A DNA stretch of 64,000 nt from Allomuricauda sp. M10 (GCF_020782875.1 NZ_JAJGBN010000002.1:62001-126000), one strand, 5' to 3'. Shown: positions 53,501 through 63,157, counted from the first letter of the stretch. The notes: generated by a model from the letters alone, not told the origin. A program made the numbers and translations.

Positions 53501-54552
53501 TTTTTATAGTATTTTTTGGTGAAGCGTTTGATATCGATATCGGGATCGAGTGTAGTCCCATTTTCGATGTGATCGAACAATTGTCGTGAGGCATAGGGAG
53601 CGATTAGTACGCCCCTGGATCCAAATCCGTTCAATACATACAGATTTTGATGTTCCGGATGTCTGCCCACCAAAGGTCTGCGATCTGCTACGGTAGGACG
53701 GATTCCTGCCACGTGATTTAAAATCTCAAAATCGCATTTTAAAAAGGTGGCCAATTTTTCCAAAAGTTCATTCTTGGATTCTTCCGTGGGAATATTGGTC
53801 TTATCCTGCCATTTGTAGGTGGCCCCGACCAAGTATTTATCCCCGCCCATGGGAATGGTGAATACAGAAGACTTGATTACATTATCCTCCTTAAAATCGG
53901 GCGCCGAGATGATCAACAACTCACCCTTGGTCCCGTTCAAAGGCAGGTACCCAAAATTGGGATCCCGTGTTAGGCCATAACCGCATGCAAAAACAATTTT
54001 TTTCGCCTTTGCACCTTGGTATTCCACATAATCATTGTAATGAACAAGGGAATTATATTCAAAAGAATTTCTATCGAGAATGCCTTTTTCTTTCAGATAG
54101 GACCCATAGGCATTTACCAACGCTGCAGTATCTATCCTGCCCGTATGGTTTACTTCGCCAAAACCGAATGCCGCCTCAATGGACGGGTTTTGGTTCTGAA
54201 CCAAATCTGTGGACAGAAAATGGTCCAATCCGGGTCGGTCGGCCGCTTCGAACCAGATATTCTGTTCCTCTATGGAGGCAAATTTGCGCAATACCCGTAG
54301 GGGGTAATCCAATTTAACCCCCAATTTTTGCTCCAACCCTGCGTAAAAAGGTTTGGCCTGTTCCAGTTGCTCGTTGGCCTTCCAGGCCATGGTAAAACGT
54401 TTTAAAATAACGGGGTTGTACAACCCGCCCGCTACTTGGGAAGCTTGTTGCGAACTGTCAGCAATAACCTTGAAAGATTTTCCTTCCTTTTCCAACACCT
54501 CACAAAAAGAAATTCCGGCCAAGCCCAAACCTACTACTATATAATCCAGCAT
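53497..54552 (-). CDS. FAD-dependent oxidoreductase (DAO family)
   Basis: A 351-residue protein with an N-terminal dinucleotide motif (YIVVGLGLAGISFCEVLEKEG), a middle part (NHTGRIDTAALVNAYGSYLKEKG), and the C-terminal FAD contact GFGSRGVLIAPYASRQLFDHI, typical of D-amino-acid oxidase/glycine oxidase-type flavoproteins. No signal peptide, so cytoplasmic. It probably deaminates an amino acid or sarcosine-like compound, but the substrate cannot be read. A TAATTTTG box is so close to the ATG that the mRNA may be leaderless. Confidence 0.87.
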   Translation of the reverse strand: MLDYIVVGLGLAGISFCEVLEKEGKSFKVIADSSQQASQVAGGLYNPVILKRFTMAWKANEQLEQAKPFYAGLEQKLGVKLDYPLRVLRKFASIEEQNIWFEAADRPGLDHFLSTDLVQNQNPSIEAAFGFGEVNHTGRIDTAALVNAYGSYLKEKGILDRNSFEYNSLVHYNDYVEYQGAKAKKIVFACGYGLTRDPNFGYLPLNGTKGELLIISAPDFKEDNVIKSSVFTIPMGGDKYLVGATYKWQDKTNIPTEESKNELLEKLATFLKCDFEILNHVAGIRPTVADRRPLVGRHPEHQNLYVLNGFGSRGVLIAPYASRQLFDHIENGTTLDPDIDIKRFTKKYYKN

Positions 54553-54556
54553 GGAC

Positions 54557-54564
54557 CAAAATTA
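54557..54564 (-). promoter_or_regulatory. Putative -7 box abutting the FAD oxidoreductase start
   Basis: The minus strand reads TAATTTTG, ending five bases before the ATG at 54552. The usual 4-base distance to the start point would place it at or one base before the A of the ATG, implying a leaderless mRNA. The nearest upstream TTG is 29 bases away, longer than normal. Confidence 0.45.
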
Positions 54565-54609
54565 GCCATATACAGCCTTCTTATTGCCAGGGTCAATGAA
54601 GTTTTTGCA

Positions 54610-54636
54610 AAAAAAACGCCGCACAATTGTGCGGCG
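54610..54636 (-). terminator. Rho-independent terminator of the gld operon
   Basis: A perfect 20-base palindrome CGCCGCACAATTGTGCGGCG (54617-54636) followed on the minus strand by eight or more T. It lies 40 bases beyond the gldN stop. Confidence 0.9.
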
Positions 54637-54675
54637 TAATTTGTATTGAATTGGAAATTTGTCTTTTGGACCGAA

Positions 54676-55584
54676 TTAGTAGGCCCACATGTCCTGCTCC
54701 CTATCCCTGATGGATTCTTTTATCCTCTGGGCTTCAAGCAACTGGAACAATGCATTGTCAAAAATGTAATCATCAATTTTGCGATCTTCATGTACGTTTT
54801 CCTCTTTGTAGATCACTGCATTGAAACGTCTAGCGTTCAACAGCATATCAAAGGAAAGAGGTCTTGCAGAGTTCCTCTGGTTGTATACCTTGGCCTCATG
54901 CAGGATCTGCCTGGCCGCTGGGAACCATACCCAGAACAATTCAACTTTATTGGAATTTGGATCTACAGACTCATCGTCAATAAAATTCACGTCGGGAGCA
55001 ACAGGTGCAATCCCCAACAATCGATATTTAAGCTCTCCCTGGCGCTTGTCGAAATACCAGATACCTTTTATGTGGTACTCTTCGATGTCCGCAGCGGTAA
55101 GATCCCTTTTGTTAATGAACTCTGGGGAAATTTGCTCACCGGCATTCAACTGTTCGTAACCTAGGTCCGTGGTATCGATTTTGCTCAAGGTAGCGGAAAG
55201 ATCTTCCAGTTTCCTCTTCTCAGTGAAATAGGAATCGGTATAGATTTCCGTTAGCTTTCCATTTCTGATGTTCTTCATCAGAACATCGTACAAAGACCTT
55301 CTATCTGCTCCAATACCTATGGTATCGGTTGGATAGTACAACGGAAAGTTTACACGCTCGTCAAGATCGACAATTTCCCATATGGTTTTGGACCAAAGGA
55401 TATCCCTATCATCCACATAACCATATTTTAGGGGTTCATCGGCGTCCTGCTCTATTTGAGCTTGGGTCTTCTTACCAATATCATCGGGCAACTTGGCATT
55501 CAAAATGTTTGCCTGACCCATCATTGATACGGGCAAAACGCCCAACAATCCGATTATTAATACATTTTTCCAATTCATGATCAC
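54676..55584 (-). CDS. gldN: Gliding motility / type IX secretion protein GldN
   Basis: A 302-residue exported protein: signal peptide (VLIIGLLGVLPVSMMGQ) then the GldN domain (DDRDILWSKTIWEIVDLDERVNFPLYYP; ADIEEYHIKGIWYFDKRQGELKYRLLGIAPV). GldN (PorN) binds GldK as the periplasmic ring of the type IX secretion machine, which is energised by GldLM. It is the last gene of gldKLMN, 20 bases after gldM, and is followed by a strong terminator. Confidence 0.96.
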   Translation of the reverse strand: MIMNWKNVLIIGLLGVLPVSMMGQANILNAKLPDDIGKKTQAQIEQDADEPLKYGYVDDRDILWSKTIWEIVDLDERVNFPLYYPTDTIGIGADRRSLYDVLMKNIRNGKLTEIYTDSYFTEKRKLEDLSATLSKIDTTDLGYEQLNAGEQISPEFINKRDLTAADIEEYHIKGIWYFDKRQGELKYRLLGIAPVAPDVNFIDDESVDPNSNKVELFWVWFPAARQILHEAKVYNQRNSARPLSFDMLLNARRFNAVIYKEENVHEDRKIDDYIFDNALFQLLEAQRIKESIRDREQDMWAY

Positions 55585-55604
55585 TTGTATACTTTTATAC
55601 TTTA

Positions 55605-57185
55605 TTAGTTTGTAAGCTCAACCATTACCGGGGATACTTTTTTCAACTTGTAATCCCTGTTGTTGGTGATGTAAGCTTGGATATCAAAGATTTGAATTGC
55701 ATCTCCCCTACCAGCTCTTCTAAGAACTGATTTGGCCTGATCATTCAATTTGTTTCCGCTAACCACTACAGTAGGTTGACCAGGAACTTTGAACTTGAAC
55801 TCACTTACAGAAAGATTCAAATCGAAATCGAAGTCTTCCAACATAGCGCTTACTGTGGAAATCTCTAGGTTGTTCTTTGGCATCTTGATGCTACCAGCTT
55901 CACCACGTACGGTACCACTAGGTCTTGGAATATCCTTGATACGGAACTCAGATTTGGTGGAGATACCTTTACCGTCAGGCAAAGTACCGGAAGCAGTGAT
56001 GGTTACTGTTCTACCTGTACCTGGGTTCATGATGTACTGGCTACCACTTCTTCTGGTCAAACCGGCAGCTGAAGCAGACACTTTGTTATCAGGAATACCA
56101 GGAATGGAGATTGTCATTGGGTTGGCAACACCACGGTAAACCACGTTCATCTTATCTGCAGAGATAACGGCTGCGTTAGGCATAGAGATGGTGGCAAAAG
56201 TGTTGTTCACTTCTACAGGTACCTCGTTTCCGTCCTGCATATAGGTCATGGTTCCTTTAATGGTGTGGTCACCTGGGGTACCGGCACTAATCAACATTTT
56301 GATACCACCAGCTTCCAATGCGTAATCGGTTCCTTCCTTCAATGGTCTACCATCCAAGGTCAATTCAGCTTTTACCGGAGTAGAAGTCTTATCAGTCTTG
56401 CTCACAATAATCTTACCATCGTATTTTTCACCGGAATAGTAAGCTGTTTTAGGAGCTTGTAGGGCACTGGCAAAGTTGGTCAAAGAAACCGCCTCTGTCA
56501 ACTCACCTTCCAAAAGGGTCTTCAATACTTCTTGTTCAGTAGTCTTGATATCGGCTTGCAACTGGGTAAGTTTGGTCAAGGAGGCTACCAAAGGAAATCC
56601 TTCAAAGTGGTAGTTGATCCAATCTTGACGGGTACCATCCCTAGTTTCTACCTTACCGTCGTCTTTTTTACCATCATTGGTAGCAAAACGGGTCTTAACA
56701 GATGCCTTCAAAGATTCGAAACCTTCAGCTGGCAAAGTACTGATCACACCTTCACGGTAATCATTGATCTGCTTCATGAACTCTTTTCCTTCAGGAGCCA
56801 AGTTGTCTCCTTGCCAGAATTTTTGATCCAAGAAATCAGATTTGTCCATGACCACGTAATCTTTAGGATCTTCAAGATCCTGGGTCATTCCTTTTTTCAA
56901 TCCTTCCAAATACGTATAGTACGTATCGGAAAGCTCTTTGATCTTCTGAGCATCTTGGTAAAGTTCACCGTATTCTTCAGCATTTTCTTCCGCTTTTGTG
57001 CCCAAGCTGGCCAAAAAGTCAGAGTTACTTGCGTCCATACTGGTGTTTGAAGTCTCCAGTTTTTCGTTCATTAGTCCGAAAGCTGCAAGAACTTCCTTGC
57101 TCATATTCAGGGCCAACATCGCGATGAAGATCAAGTACATAAGGTTGATCATCTTCTGACGTGGTGTTTGTTTTCCTCCTGCCAT
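55605..57185 (-). CDS. gldM: Gliding motility / type IX secretion motor protein GldM
   Basis: A 526-residue protein: one N-terminal membrane helix (residues ~12-34, KMINLMYLIFIAMLALNMSKEVLAAF) and a long periplasmic part of four domains reaching toward GldKN. The conserved arginine before the helix is present (Arg9 in KQTPRQKM), reported as needed for coupling with GldL. With GldL it forms the proton-driven rotary motor of T9SS and gliding. It is 64 bases after gldL and 20 before gldN. Confidence 0.97.
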   Translation of the reverse strand: MAGGKQTPRQKMINLMYLIFIAMLALNMSKEVLAAFGLMNEKLETSNTSMDASNSDFLASLGTKAEENAEEYGELYQDAQKIKELSDTYYTYLEGLKKGMTQDLEDPKDYVVMDKSDFLDQKFWQGDNLAPEGKEFMKQINDYREGVISTLPAEGFESLKASVKTRFATNDGKKDDGKVETRDGTRQDWINYHFEGFPLVASLTKLTQLQADIKTTEQEVLKTLLEGELTEAVSLTNFASALQAPKTAYYSGEKYDGKIIVSKTDKTSTPVKAELTLDGRPLKEGTDYALEAGGIKMLISAGTPGDHTIKGTMTYMQDGNEVPVEVNNTFATISMPNAAVISADKMNVVYRGVANPMTISIPGIPDNKVSASAAGLTRRSGSQYIMNPGTGRTVTITASGTLPDGKGISTKSEFRIKDIPRPSGTVRGEAGSIKMPKNNLEISTVSAMLEDFDFDLNLSVSEFKFKVPGQPTVVVSGNKLNDQAKSVLRRAGRGDAIQIFDIQAYITNNRDYKLKKVSPVMVELTN

Positions 57186-57249
57186 GTTTTAATTAGATTT
57201 TAAAAATTAATTTGATTTGGGGTTGTTTTCTGTTGATCAAAAACTCTAA

Positions 57250-57906
57250 TTATTTTCTACCTCCCATGGCGGAAAGCATACCTCCATAAACTCCGTTCAA
57301 AGAAGAAAGGTTGGTGGCCAAAGATTCCATTTGATCTTTCAAGGCACCAGCGTTCTGTACTACTTCTTCGTTGATAGAAGCTTGACGGCTAGCGCTTTCC
57401 AATTGTACTTTGTACAAGCTGTTCAATGACTCCATTTGAGCGGCTGCATGAGACAACTCTTCAGAGTATTTTTTGGTGTGTTGGATAGCATCTGTGGTAG
57501 GCGCGATGTTTTTAGCGGCACCTTCAAAACTTTTGATGCTCTCACCCAAGCTAGAGAATAGATTGGCGTCGATGTTGGCTTCTTTAAGCAACTCGTCCAA
57601 TTTTCTGGAAAGGATACCTTCAGCTTCTTTGGCGTCTTTGGCATCTTGCTTTTTGCTAGCGGTTTGCTGACCACCTGCCAACTCTGGATAAACCAAAGCC
57701 CAATCGTATTCGTCATCTACTGGTTCAAATGCACTGATAGCGAAGATCAATGCCTCGGTAATAAGTCCAACCGCAAGAAGTAGTCCACCTGTAAGGGGTC
57801 CAAACTCCCAGTGAAGGATCTTGAACAATGCACCAATAATTACTACCGATGCTCCAAGCCCGTAGGCCATGTTAAACAATTTTTTTGTTGATTTTGACTG
57901 TGCCAT
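57250..57906 (-). CDS. gldL: Gliding motility / type IX secretion motor protein GldL
   Basis: A 218-residue inner-membrane protein with two helices (about 15-33 and 38-60) and a coiled-coil cytoplasmic C-terminus. The glutamate in the second helix, Glu51 in GLITEALIFA, corresponds to the proton-handling glutamate described for GldL (Glu49 in Flavobacterium johnsoniae). The motor is therefore expected to be functional. It lies 83 bases after gldK, 64 before gldM. Confidence 0.97.
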   Translation of the reverse strand: MAQSKSTKKLFNMAYGLGASVVIIGALFKILHWEFGPLTGGLLLAVGLITEALIFAISAFEPVDDEYDWALVYPELAGGQQTASKKQDAKDAKEAEGILSRKLDELLKEANIDANLFSSLGESIKSFEGAAKNIAPTTDAIQHTKKYSEELSHAAAQMESLNSLYKVQLESASRQASINEEVVQNAGALKDQMESLATNLSSLNGVYGGMLSAMGGRK

Positions 57907-57989
57907 AATTCTAGTTTTAATTAAGTTATATAAATAAGTATTTGGTTACAAACTTTGATTTATATAGCGTTCTCTCGATAAATGTTGTT

Positions 57990-59366
57990 TTATAATCCTC
58001 CTCTTCCGTTGGTAGAGTCTTCCTCTCCCATGTAATCCTGTACCGTTCTAAAGCCGATGTAGCTCCTTGCAGAATCCTGGTACTCGTAATCCCTGGTGCT
58101 CACCTGTAGGAAGTATGCAACATCCTTCCAAGATCCACCTCTAATTACCTTTCTCTTGTTTTGGCCAGATCCCACGTTAGGGTTCATGGTTGAAAGGTAT
58201 TCGTAGGCTCCCGAATCGAAACTGGAATTGGTCCATTCCGAAACGTTCCCTGCCATATTGTACAAATTGTAATCGTTAGGTTCAAATGATTTGGCCTCCA
58301 CGGTGTACAAAGCAGCGTCTGCAGCATAGTCACCACGCTGTGGCTTAAAGTTGGCCATAAAGCAACCGGTATCGCTGATCACATATGGTCCACCCCAAGG
58401 GTAGGTTCCCCCTTCAATACCACCTCTGGCGGCATATTCCCACTCGGCCTCTGTTGGCAACCTGAACTGGTTCACGAACTGCTTGCCACGAGATTTTTGA
58501 TCGTCATTCTTGAATTTGGTCCTCCAGTTACAGAACGCCTTGGCCTGCATCCAGTTTACACCCACAACAGGATAATCACTGTAGGCATCGTGCCAGAAGT
58601 AATCGTTGTGCATGGGTTCATTATAGGAATATTCAAAATCCTTGATCCAAACCGTGGTATCGGGATAAATCTCCAATTCCTCGTGTCTGATAAAATCTTT
58701 TCTTCCTCCGGTCTTTGCCCTGGCGGCAGCCTCAATGTCCATCCAGCTGTACTTGTACTTCAACTTGGTCACATCGATAGACCTAAGTCCATTATAGCTT
58801 TCTTCTTCAGGAAGATAGATGGAATCCATTACTTCGGAATAGTATTCATCCGGATATTCTGAAGTATCCCAGATCAAATCCACATCCTTATTCAACGCCC
58901 TACCTTCATAGCCTGTTTCACCAAGTCCGGCATAGTTGTCGAGCATATATTTGTCATAAGCGGACAATTCGGTTGTATCAGTATCCTTAAAAGAATATTC
59001 ACCAATACCTTCATCTTCCGGTCCAATGCCAAGCTCGTCGGCCAAGATGGCCAATCTGGTCCTAACAATGGAATCCTTTACCCACTCCACAAACTGACGG
59101 TATTCGCTGTTGGTGATTTCCGTATCATCCATATAAAAGGAACGTACGGTAACCGTTCTTGTCGGAGCGTTCAATACTTTCGCCTGATCCTCCTCAGCCT
59201 TACCCATTACAAAGGCGCCGCGGGGAATCAGTTCCATCCCATAGGGTTTTTCTGGATGCCATTGTTTTCCACTGACCCCAACTAGTTCACCTTTTGACTT
59301 GGATTTGGAGCCACAACTGCTCAGCAAAAAAACAAGTGCTAGAGATGAAAAGAATAGCTTTCTCAT
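57990..59366 (-). CDS. gldK: Gliding motility lipoprotein GldK
   Basis: A 458-residue lipoprotein (lipobox L-S-S-C, Cys18). Most of the protein is a formylglycine-generating-enzyme-like (SUMF1) domain: GMELIPRGAFVMGKAEEDQAK at residue ~43, VVGVNWMQAKAFCNW, RLPTEAEWEYAARGGIEGG, GNVSEWTNSSF and VIRGGSWKD. In GldK it has a structural role in the outer-membrane ring with GldN, and sulfatase activation is not implied. First of gldKLMN. It is preceded by 121 bases, so it may have its own promoter. Confidence 0.96.
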   Translation of the reverse strand: MRKLFFSSLALVFLLSSCGSKSKSKGELVGVSGKQWHPEKPYGMELIPRGAFVMGKAEEDQAKVLNAPTRTVTVRSFYMDDTEITNSEYRQFVEWVKDSIVRTRLAILADELGIGPEDEGIGEYSFKDTDTTELSAYDKYMLDNYAGLGETGYEGRALNKDVDLIWDTSEYPDEYYSEVMDSIYLPEEESYNGLRSIDVTKLKYKYSWMDIEAAARAKTGGRKDFIRHEELEIYPDTTVWIKDFEYSYNEPMHNDYFWHDAYSDYPVVGVNWMQAKAFCNWRTKFKNDDQKSRGKQFVNQFRLPTEAEWEYAARGGIEGGTYPWGGPYVISDTGCFMANFKPQRGDYAADAALYTVEAKSFEPNDYNLYNMAGNVSEWTNSSFDSGAYEYLSTMNPNVGSGQNKRKVIRGGSWKDVAYFLQVSTRDYEYQDSARSYIGFRTVQDYMGEEDSTNGRGGL

Positions 59367-59487
59367 ACTTTAGGTTAAATTATCGATTCAAGATTTTAGA
59401 CTGTGAAACACATTTTCATTATTCTCAAAACTGATTTTTGAATAAATTATTGTGCAAACACAAGCAATGCTCAAAATTTTAATTTGT

Positions 59488-60645
59488 TTAGTTAAAGCCT
59501 TTTCTGTAGGCTTTGAACCACCTTTCTGGGATAATTTGGTTGCAAGCATCCAAATAGTCCTCTTCGGTGCATGGTAATAACGCAACCGAATTTGTTTTAG
59601 TATGTTCTGCTAAAATTGATGGCACCTCTACCCACCAACGTTCCGTAACATGGCTTTTGAAAAATACCAGTTCCTCGGAGTCCGTGGGTACGGTGAATTT
59701 TGTGAAGTCTTCGCTCTTGGAGCTGGGCTGTTCCTTGATCCTGAAACTCAACCCTTCTATAAAATACCAAATGATCTGGGCGATCATCTGAAATGCCTGT
59801 GGTGAATTCTCCCCTTCGTAAATACCGAAAAGGGAAACCCTGTCACTAATACCCGCATACCGGGCTATGGCGCATATCTCCCTTCCCGTGAATCCGTTAG
59901 GTGAAAAGTTTTTGGACATGCCTATTTCCGCAGCTCGGATGGCCCTCAGATCCAAGCTTACAATATCGCTACTTCTCAGCACAGGTTCTGCCAGACCAAT
60001 ATTGTTAGCAATCTCACCCAATCGGTACGCATCAAAGAAAAGACGCTCCATAAGATCCATCTCTTCCTGCGCATTAAAATAGCTCTGATAACCAATGTTG
60101 GAGAAATTGAAAAGATTGTTGGGTTTATCGGTAATGATCTTGCTCATATAGGAGTGGGAAGAGATCAATTCCTCATCTTCACCAAAATCAAAACGGCTAT
60201 CTATGGAAACCAAATTGACCATATCCTTGATCTTGTCAAAGGCACGATAGGTGGGATACGTTATATCCTGGGTAAGTCCGATCACCACCGGAATGATGTT
60301 TTCTTCCAAAAGTCCGGCCACGATTTCCTTTACCACAAAATAGGTATCCTCCACGGAATCACCTTCTTCCACATCCCCAATATCGATGATGGTGGAGTTC
60401 CAATTGCCCATCATGAGTTTGTACAATTGGATGCGGACTTCACTCAAATCGAGTTTCTCCGGTTTCTTTTCAAAAGCGTTCCTGGATTCCAATACACCAA
60501 AAATGGCAACATCTGCTTGGGCGAAGACGGGAAGGCCGTCCTTTTCGGTGTGCATGAAAATGTTTTTGCCCAATGCCTGTTGTGGCAACAATTCGGAATG
60601 TGCCAATACCTTGTCCGAAACAGGGATCAAAAAATCGAACGCCAT
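59488..60645 (-). CDS. Arginase/formimidoylglutamase-fold protein with degenerate active site
   Basis: About 385 residues with the ureohydrolase fold by motif order: VVIGLTQDIT, VSIDSRFDFG, VSLDLRAIR. The enzymes of this family bind two manganese ions through six residues (pattern GGDHS, DxHxD, SxDxD). Here the positions read Gln126, Asp149, Arg151, Asp153, Asp232 and Arg234, so three of six ligands are replaced. It is therefore probably not catalytic despite the usual formimidoylglutamase label. The ATG at 60645 follows the topA stop by one base; the frame opens further to 60696 inside topA. It sits between topA and gldK; a link with gliding is only a guess. Confidence 0.85.
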   Translation of the reverse strand: MAFDFLIPVSDKVLAHSELLPQQALGKNIFMHTEKDGLPVFAQADVAIFGVLESRNAFEKKPEKLDLSEVRIQLYKLMMGNWNSTIIDIGDVEEGDSVEDTYFVVKEIVAGLLEENIIPVVIGLTQDITYPTYRAFDKIKDMVNLVSIDSRFDFGEDEELISSHSYMSKIITDKPNNLFNFSNIGYQSYFNAQEEMDLMERLFFDAYRLGEIANNIGLAEPVLRSSDIVSLDLRAIRAAEIGMSKNFSPNGFTGREICAIARYAGISDRVSLFGIYEGENSPQAFQMIAQIIWYFIEGLSFRIKEQPSSKSEDFTKFTVPTDSEELVFFKSHVTERWWVEVPSILAEHTKTNSVALLPCTEEDYLDACNQIIPERWFKAYRKGFN

Positions 60646-60646
60646 A

Positions 60647-63130
60647 TTATTTCTTAGCTTTTGTCGCGGCTTTTTTCTTTGGTGTCTTCTTATCAATTAG
60701 GGCCTTGGCTTCTTCCAGTGTCATCTTGGCGACATCCACATCTTTGGAAAGCTCCACTTTTACCCTACCTTTTATAATGGTATGTCTTCCCCATCTGGCC
60801 TTTTCGATCCTGATCTTTTCCTCTGGCCAATCTTGGACCACTTTTTCGGCTTCCTTAATTTTTTTATCCTCGATCAATTCGATCACATCGGCTTGTGACA
60901 AATGATCAAAGTCGTATTTCTTGTTCACATTGATGAACATTCCATCCCATTTGATGAACGGTCCGAACCTTCCCTTGCCTTTGGTCACTTCTTTTCCTTC
61001 ATAAGTGGCAATGGGCGCATCGGCCTTTTCCTTCTCTTCGATCAACTCAATGGCGCGGGCCAAATCCACATCAAAGGCACTTTCACCTTGATCCAGGGAG
61101 ATGAATTTTTTACCGAAACGTACATAAGGGCCATATCGACCCACGTTGGCCTCTACTTCCTCTCCTTTGTGCACACCCAGTTTTCGTGGCAATTGAAAAA
61201 GTTCCATGGCTTCCTCAAACGTGATGGTACCGATGGATTGATCGGGCAACAAACTGGCAAAAAGGGGCTTTTCCTCTTCTTCCGCAGTACCTATTTGTAC
61301 CATAGGACCAAATCGGCCCAAACGAACGGACACCTGACGACCGGTTTTTGGATCTACGCCCAAAACACGTTCCCCGCTAGCGCGCTCGGCATTTTCTTCA
61401 ACTTGCAACACATTGGGATGAAAATCCTTGTAAAAGTTTTTCATCATTTCCTGCCAATCCTCATCACCTGCGGCAATCTCATCAAAATCTTCCTCTACCT
61501 TGGCAGTAAAATTGTAATCGAGGATTTTGGTGAAATGATCCACCAAAAAGTCGTTCACGATCATTCCGATATCCGTAGGCACCAATTTGCCTTTGTCCGA
61601 TCCTACCATTTCGGAGAGATTCTGTTCCGATACCTTTTCAGATTCCAAAACCAATTGAATGTACTTTCTTTCGGTACCTTCTATGGTTCCTTTTTCCACA
61701 TATCCCCTGTTTTGGATAGTGGAAATGGTCGGCGCATAAGTAGATGGTCTACCGATACCCAGTTCTTCCAACTTCTTCACCAAAGAAGCCTCTGTGTAAC
61801 GATAAGGCGGCCTGGTAAACCTTTCTGTTGCAGAAATGTATATGTTTTGAAGAGGCTCTCCCACTCGAAGAGCAGGCAACATCCCTTCTTGTTCTTCCAA
61901 AATATCCTCGTCGTCCGTACCTTCTAGATACACCTTTAAAAACCCATCAAATTTGACTACCTCACCATTCGCGATAAATTCTTCATTATGGGTGGTGGCT
62001 TTGATCTTTACATTGGTGCGTTCCAACTCGGCGTCGCTCATCTGCGAAGCAAGGGTCCGTTTCCAAATCAGTTCATAAAGCTTGGACTGGTCCCGCTCCA
62101 AGGAAGGGGACTGTAATTTCATATCGGTTGGGCGAATGGCCTCATGGGCCTCTTGGGCACCTTTGGTCTTGCCCGTAAAGTTCCGTACTTGGCTGTATTC
62201 TTCGCCATAACTTTCAACGATGGCATCCTTGGCCGCAGCTAGCGCTTCGTTGGAAAGGTTGACGCTATCCGTTCTCATATAGGTGATCAAACCTGCTTCG
62301 TAAAGACGTTGGGCCACCTGCATGGTGCGGCTCACCGAAAAATACAGCTTACGTGATGCTTCCTGTTGAAGGGTTGACGTAGTAAACGGCGGTGCAGGGG
62401 ATTTTTTGGCCGGTTTTTTGGCCAGATCGGCAACAGCAAAATCAGCACCGATATTATTTTTCAAAAAAGCCTCGGCAGCAGCCTTGGTCGGGAAGGTATT
62501 GTTCAACTTTGCAGCGAACACACTGCCCCCATTTGTTTTGAATTCTGCTTTTATCCTGAACGAACCTTCGGGAGTGAATCCCTCAATTTCACGTTCACGT
62601 TCCACAATCAAACGTACGGCAACGGATTGTACCCTACCTGCCGAAAGTCCTGGTTTTACCTTTTTCCAAAGCACTGGTGACAATTCATAACCCACCAAAC
62701 GGTCCAATACCCTTCGGGCCTGTTGTGCATTTACCAGATTGTAGTTGATGTCCCTCGGATTTTCAATGGCCTTTTGAATGGCAGATTTGGTAATGGAGTT
62801 AAAAACGATCCTTTTGGTCTTGCTTTTGTCCAACTTCAACTCTTCCGCCAAGTGCCAAGAAATGGCCTCTCCCTCGCGGTCCTCATCACTTGCGAGCCAA
62901 ATAACTTCCGCTTTTTGTGCAAGGTCCTTGAGTTTTTTCACCAAGGTCTTTTTCTCTTTGTCTACGGTATATTTTGGCTTGAAATCGTTCTCAACATCTA
63001 CACCCAATTCTTTTGAAGGAAGGTCGACGATATGTCCGAAACTAGACTCAACTTGATAATCTTTTCCCAGAAATCGCTCTATGGTCTTTGCCTTTGCAGG
63101 GGACTCTACAATAACTAAATTCTTTGGCAT
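60647..63130 (-). CDS. topA: DNA topoisomerase I
   Basis: An 827-residue type IA topoisomerase. Toprim domain at the N-terminus (NLVIVESPAKAKTIERFL; ASDEDREGEAISWHL), the catalytic region with Tyr284 in TYMRTDS, then C-terminal repeats of the Toprim-associated kind (VSVRLGRFGPMVQIG; ANVGRYGPYVRFG; GKGRFGPFIKWDG) instead of zinc fingers, and a lysine/alanine-rich tail (KKTPKKKAATKAKK). It relaxes negative supercoils. A -7 box TACTTTTG lies about 20 bases upstream. The next gene starts one base after the stop. Confidence 0.97.
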   Translation of the reverse strand: MPKNLVIVESPAKAKTIERFLGKDYQVESSFGHIVDLPSKELGVDVENDFKPKYTVDKEKKTLVKKLKDLAQKAEVIWLASDEDREGEAISWHLAEELKLDKSKTKRIVFNSITKSAIQKAIENPRDINYNLVNAQQARRVLDRLVGYELSPVLWKKVKPGLSAGRVQSVAVRLIVEREREIEGFTPEGSFRIKAEFKTNGGSVFAAKLNNTFPTKAAAEAFLKNNIGADFAVADLAKKPAKKSPAPPFTTSTLQQEASRKLYFSVSRTMQVAQRLYEAGLITYMRTDSVNLSNEALAAAKDAIVESYGEEYSQVRNFTGKTKGAQEAHEAIRPTDMKLQSPSLERDQSKLYELIWKRTLASQMSDAELERTNVKIKATTHNEEFIANGEVVKFDGFLKVYLEGTDDEDILEEQEGMLPALRVGEPLQNIYISATERFTRPPYRYTEASLVKKLEELGIGRPSTYAPTISTIQNRGYVEKGTIEGTERKYIQLVLESEKVSEQNLSEMVGSDKGKLVPTDIGMIVNDFLVDHFTKILDYNFTAKVEEDFDEIAAGDEDWQEMMKNFYKDFHPNVLQVEENAERASGERVLGVDPKTGRQVSVRLGRFGPMVQIGTAEEEEKPLFASLLPDQSIGTITFEEAMELFQLPRKLGVHKGEEVEANVGRYGPYVRFGKKFISLDQGESAFDVDLARAIELIEEKEKADAPIATYEGKEVTKGKGRFGPFIKWDGMFINVNKKYDFDHLSQADVIELIEDKKIKEAEKVVQDWPEEKIRIEKARWGRHTIIKGRVKVELSKDVDVAKMTLEEAKALIDKKTPKKKAATKAKK

Positions 63131-63149
63131 GCACAGGGTTTTGTGGTAA

Positions 63150-63157
63150 CAAAAGTA
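63150..63157 (-). promoter_or_regulatory. Putative -7 box of topA
   Basis: The minus strand reads TACTTTTG, matching TAnnTTTG, with a predicted leader of about 16 bases. No TTG at the proper distance; a TTA with an 18-base spacer is the best -33 candidate. Confidence 0.5.

Noticed and set aside
57990-59366. Label as formylglycine-generating enzyme or sulfatase modifier
   Set aside because: The SUMF1 fold is present, but the lipoprotein signal and gldLMN context identify GldK; no sulfatase gene is nearby.
60902-61927. 341-codon + strand open frame
   Set aside because: It lies wholly antisense to topA, has no domain or signal, and its composition is that of a reverse-complement shadow.
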